Of a DNA stretch of 64,000 nucleotides, positions 62,774-64,000 are shown piece after piece. The notes beneath the pieces are model-generated. The model was given only the letters and a program-made list of their open reading frames with translations, was not told where the DNA came from and searched no databases. The stretch covers positions 1 through 64,000 of the forward strand of contig NZ_WTYN01000006.1 of assembly GCF_009827535.1 (NCBI RefSeq), in the 5' to 3' direction. Each line of letters starts with the position of its first letter. The first letter of the stretch is position 1. The DNA is from Qipengyuania oceanensis. GTDB taxonomy: Bacteria > Pseudomonadota > Alphaproteobacteria > Sphingomonadales > Sphingomonadaceae. The position numbers were made by a program, and so were the translations under genes.

Positions 62774-63137
62774 TTATTCGTTGTAAGATCGAGCCTAAAG
62801 AATTCTCGTAATTAATCCGTATCTCTTGGTAACTCCCAAAGGAGCAGACAAACCGTTCCCTGCGGATTTGCGGTCAGCCGGTTCAAGCACCTGTAACCGG
62901 CTAACGCTATTGGAGTGTCATAATTTTTCCAACCTCATATGCGCCAGTTTCCGGACAATGCTCCCTAACGAGTGAGTAGCGAAAATTTGGAACACGTGTT
63001 AGTGCGAGCCACGTCAAGATGTATGGCTATGTCTGTCACATCGCTTCTCGTCATCAGCACAGGCCTGACGCTAGCTTGCGCGCAAGGGCTTAGGCGGATG
63101 ACTTCACGGTCTTTCGCTCAGTAGTCATAGGACCGTA
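62774..63137. other. Gene-free spacer before the sensor gene
   Basis: About 365 bp, AT-richer than the coding DNA. I see no gene or structured RNA that I can support. It presumably carries the promoter of the PAS-GAF gene. Confidence 0.5.
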
Positions 63138-64000
63138 ATGACACGCAACACCGATGTTCTGTGGGATTCGACCCTTGAGGGCGTGCTTGCCACTGCTCTT
63201 GACGCTGTTGTGGTCATGACGCCTAACGGGTCGATCGCGAGATGGAATAGCGTTGCGGAAACTACGTTCGGCTGGACAGCCAACGAGGCTGAAGGATGCA
63301 GTCTCGGTGAGTTAATTGTTCCCTTGGAACACCGACAGGCGCATCAAGAAGGACTGTCGCGGGTTGCGGCAGGTGGAGAGCCGCACGTCCTCAATCGCAG
63401 GATCGAAATTACCGCACTCCATCGGGATGGGCATGAGTTTCCGGTCGAACTCTCCATCACCACGGCTTCGACTACAGCGGGTGAGGTCTACGTCGGGTTC
63501 ATCCGAGACATCTCAGAGCGTCGGAACGCCGAGAGGAAGGTCGAGCACGAAGCCGCCACGAATCGGCTTATGTTTGAAGTAGCCAGCATGGCTGCTGATT
63601 CAGAGTCATTGGACGAGGCTTTGCGAAAAGCGTTGGCTGCGATTTGCGAGATAACCACATGGCCTGTTGGGCACGCTTTCACCGTCCCAGCAGGCAATCA
63701 GAAGATCTTGCGCTCATCTGGCATTTGGTTTGAATTGCGGCCCGGTATCGCTGATAAAATCCGTCGACGCACAGACGAGATCGAGTTTACACGTGGAGTG
63801 GGTCTTCCCGGAACGATTCTGGAATGCGGAGCGGCGCGATGGGTCACGGACACGGCCAAAGAAGATAATTTCGTTCGCAAAGACTGCGGATTTAGAGGTG
63901 CTTTTGGTTTCCCCCTCAAGAGCAGCGGCCGTATTGTCGCTATACTTGAGTTTTTCTCAGAATCGCCCGCAAAGCCTGATCCCGGTATGTTGTTAATTGT
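63138..64000 (+). CDS. PAS-GAF sensor protein, 3' end outside the window
   Basis: An open frame starting ATG at 63138 (MTRNTDVLWDS) and still open at the window end, 287 codons visible. Residues about 15-135 are a PAS domain (LDAVVVMTPNGSIARWNSVAE, FGWTANEAEG, and the PAC-type VGFIRDISERRNAE). Residues about 150-287 are a GAF domain (LRKALAAICEITTWPVGHAF, and LEFFSESPAKP near the end). Such proteins usually continue into a histidine kinase or diguanylate cyclase, which cannot be seen. No stop occurs in this frame across the visible part. Confidence 0.85.
   Translation, partial: MTRNTDVLWDSTLEGVLATALDAVVVMTPNGSIARWNSVAETTFGWTANEAEGCSLGELIVPLEHRQAHQEGLSRVAAGGEPHVLNRRIEITALHRDGHEFPVELSITTASTTAGEVYVGFIRDISERRNAERKVEHEAATNRLMFEVASMAADSESLDEALRKALAAICEITTWPVGHAFTVPAGNQKILRSSGIWFELRPGIADKIRRRTDEIEFTRGVGLPGTILECGAARWVTDTAKEDNFVRKDCGFRGAFGFPLKSSGRIVAILEFFSESPAKPDPGMLLI

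Overview
The window is high-GC alphaproteobacterial chromosome, most like the Sphingomonadales (Erythrobacteraceae-type). The basis is gene content and order: a hisB-hisH-hisA-hisF-hisE run followed by a HIT gene and ybgC-tolQRAB-pal, an SspB-type adaptor, pdeM, hemF, a Rel/SpoT protein and giant type V autotransporters. No taxonomic search was possible, so this is inference.

Layout. (1) 0-1.1 kb: an IS6-family insertion sequence with recognisable imperfect ends and a transposase shortened by an in-frame stop. (2) 1.3-9.9 kb: a secreted beta-propeller-like protein, then a galactoside cluster. A GH42 beta-galactosidase is divergent from a sodium/sugar symporter, GH36 alpha-galactosidase, galT and galK, which together import, hydrolyse and phosphorylate galactosides. 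(3) 9.9-17.9 kb: a LuxR regulator fused to a degenerate alpha/beta-hydrolase, divergent from giant autotransporter 1, then a membrane-tethered LuxR-HTH/DUF4019 protein. (4) 17.9-44.4 kb: mostly housekeeping genes (gmk, sspB, his genes, tol-pal, a J-domain protein, PLP sulfur-amino-acid enzyme, DASS transporter, infC, pdeM, hemF, mlaA, GH16 glucanase, M1 aminopeptidase, rel, cyclophilin). (5) 44.6-49.8 kb: tRNA-Ser(GGA) followed by an integrated element with a large serine recombinase, DUF2924, DUF3489, a ParB-like/DNA methyltransferase fusion and two DUF5681 genes. (6) 49.9-58.5 kb: a second LuxR regulator divergent from giant autotransporter 2, then two broken genes. (7) 58.9-64 kb: a small exported protein, an ECF sigma/anti-sigma pair divergent from a subtilase, a secreted PRC-barrel-like protein, and a PAS-GAF sensor running off the window.

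The most striking feature is a 2.49-kb, almost identical direct repeat (14935-17423 and 55235-57723, exactly 40,300 bp apart). It covers the C-terminal 684 residues of both autotransporters, their shared terminator and the 3' end of the DUF4019 gene. The passengers upstream are clearly homologous but strongly diverged. At the second locus the repeat ends abruptly inside a truncated S41-peptidase gene and carries only a fragment of the DUF4019 gene, so locus 1 looks like the donor and locus 2 the recipient of a recent copying event. Both autotransporters sit divergently from LuxR-type regulators of unrelated architecture, suggesting two differently controlled versions of one surface system.

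Other points of note are an infC gene that appears to start at AUA, a putative SD-sequestering leader before the PLP enzyme gene, a perfect LacI-type operator before the GH16 gene, and two small ORFs of about 50 codons. Function calls rest on motifs read by eye.
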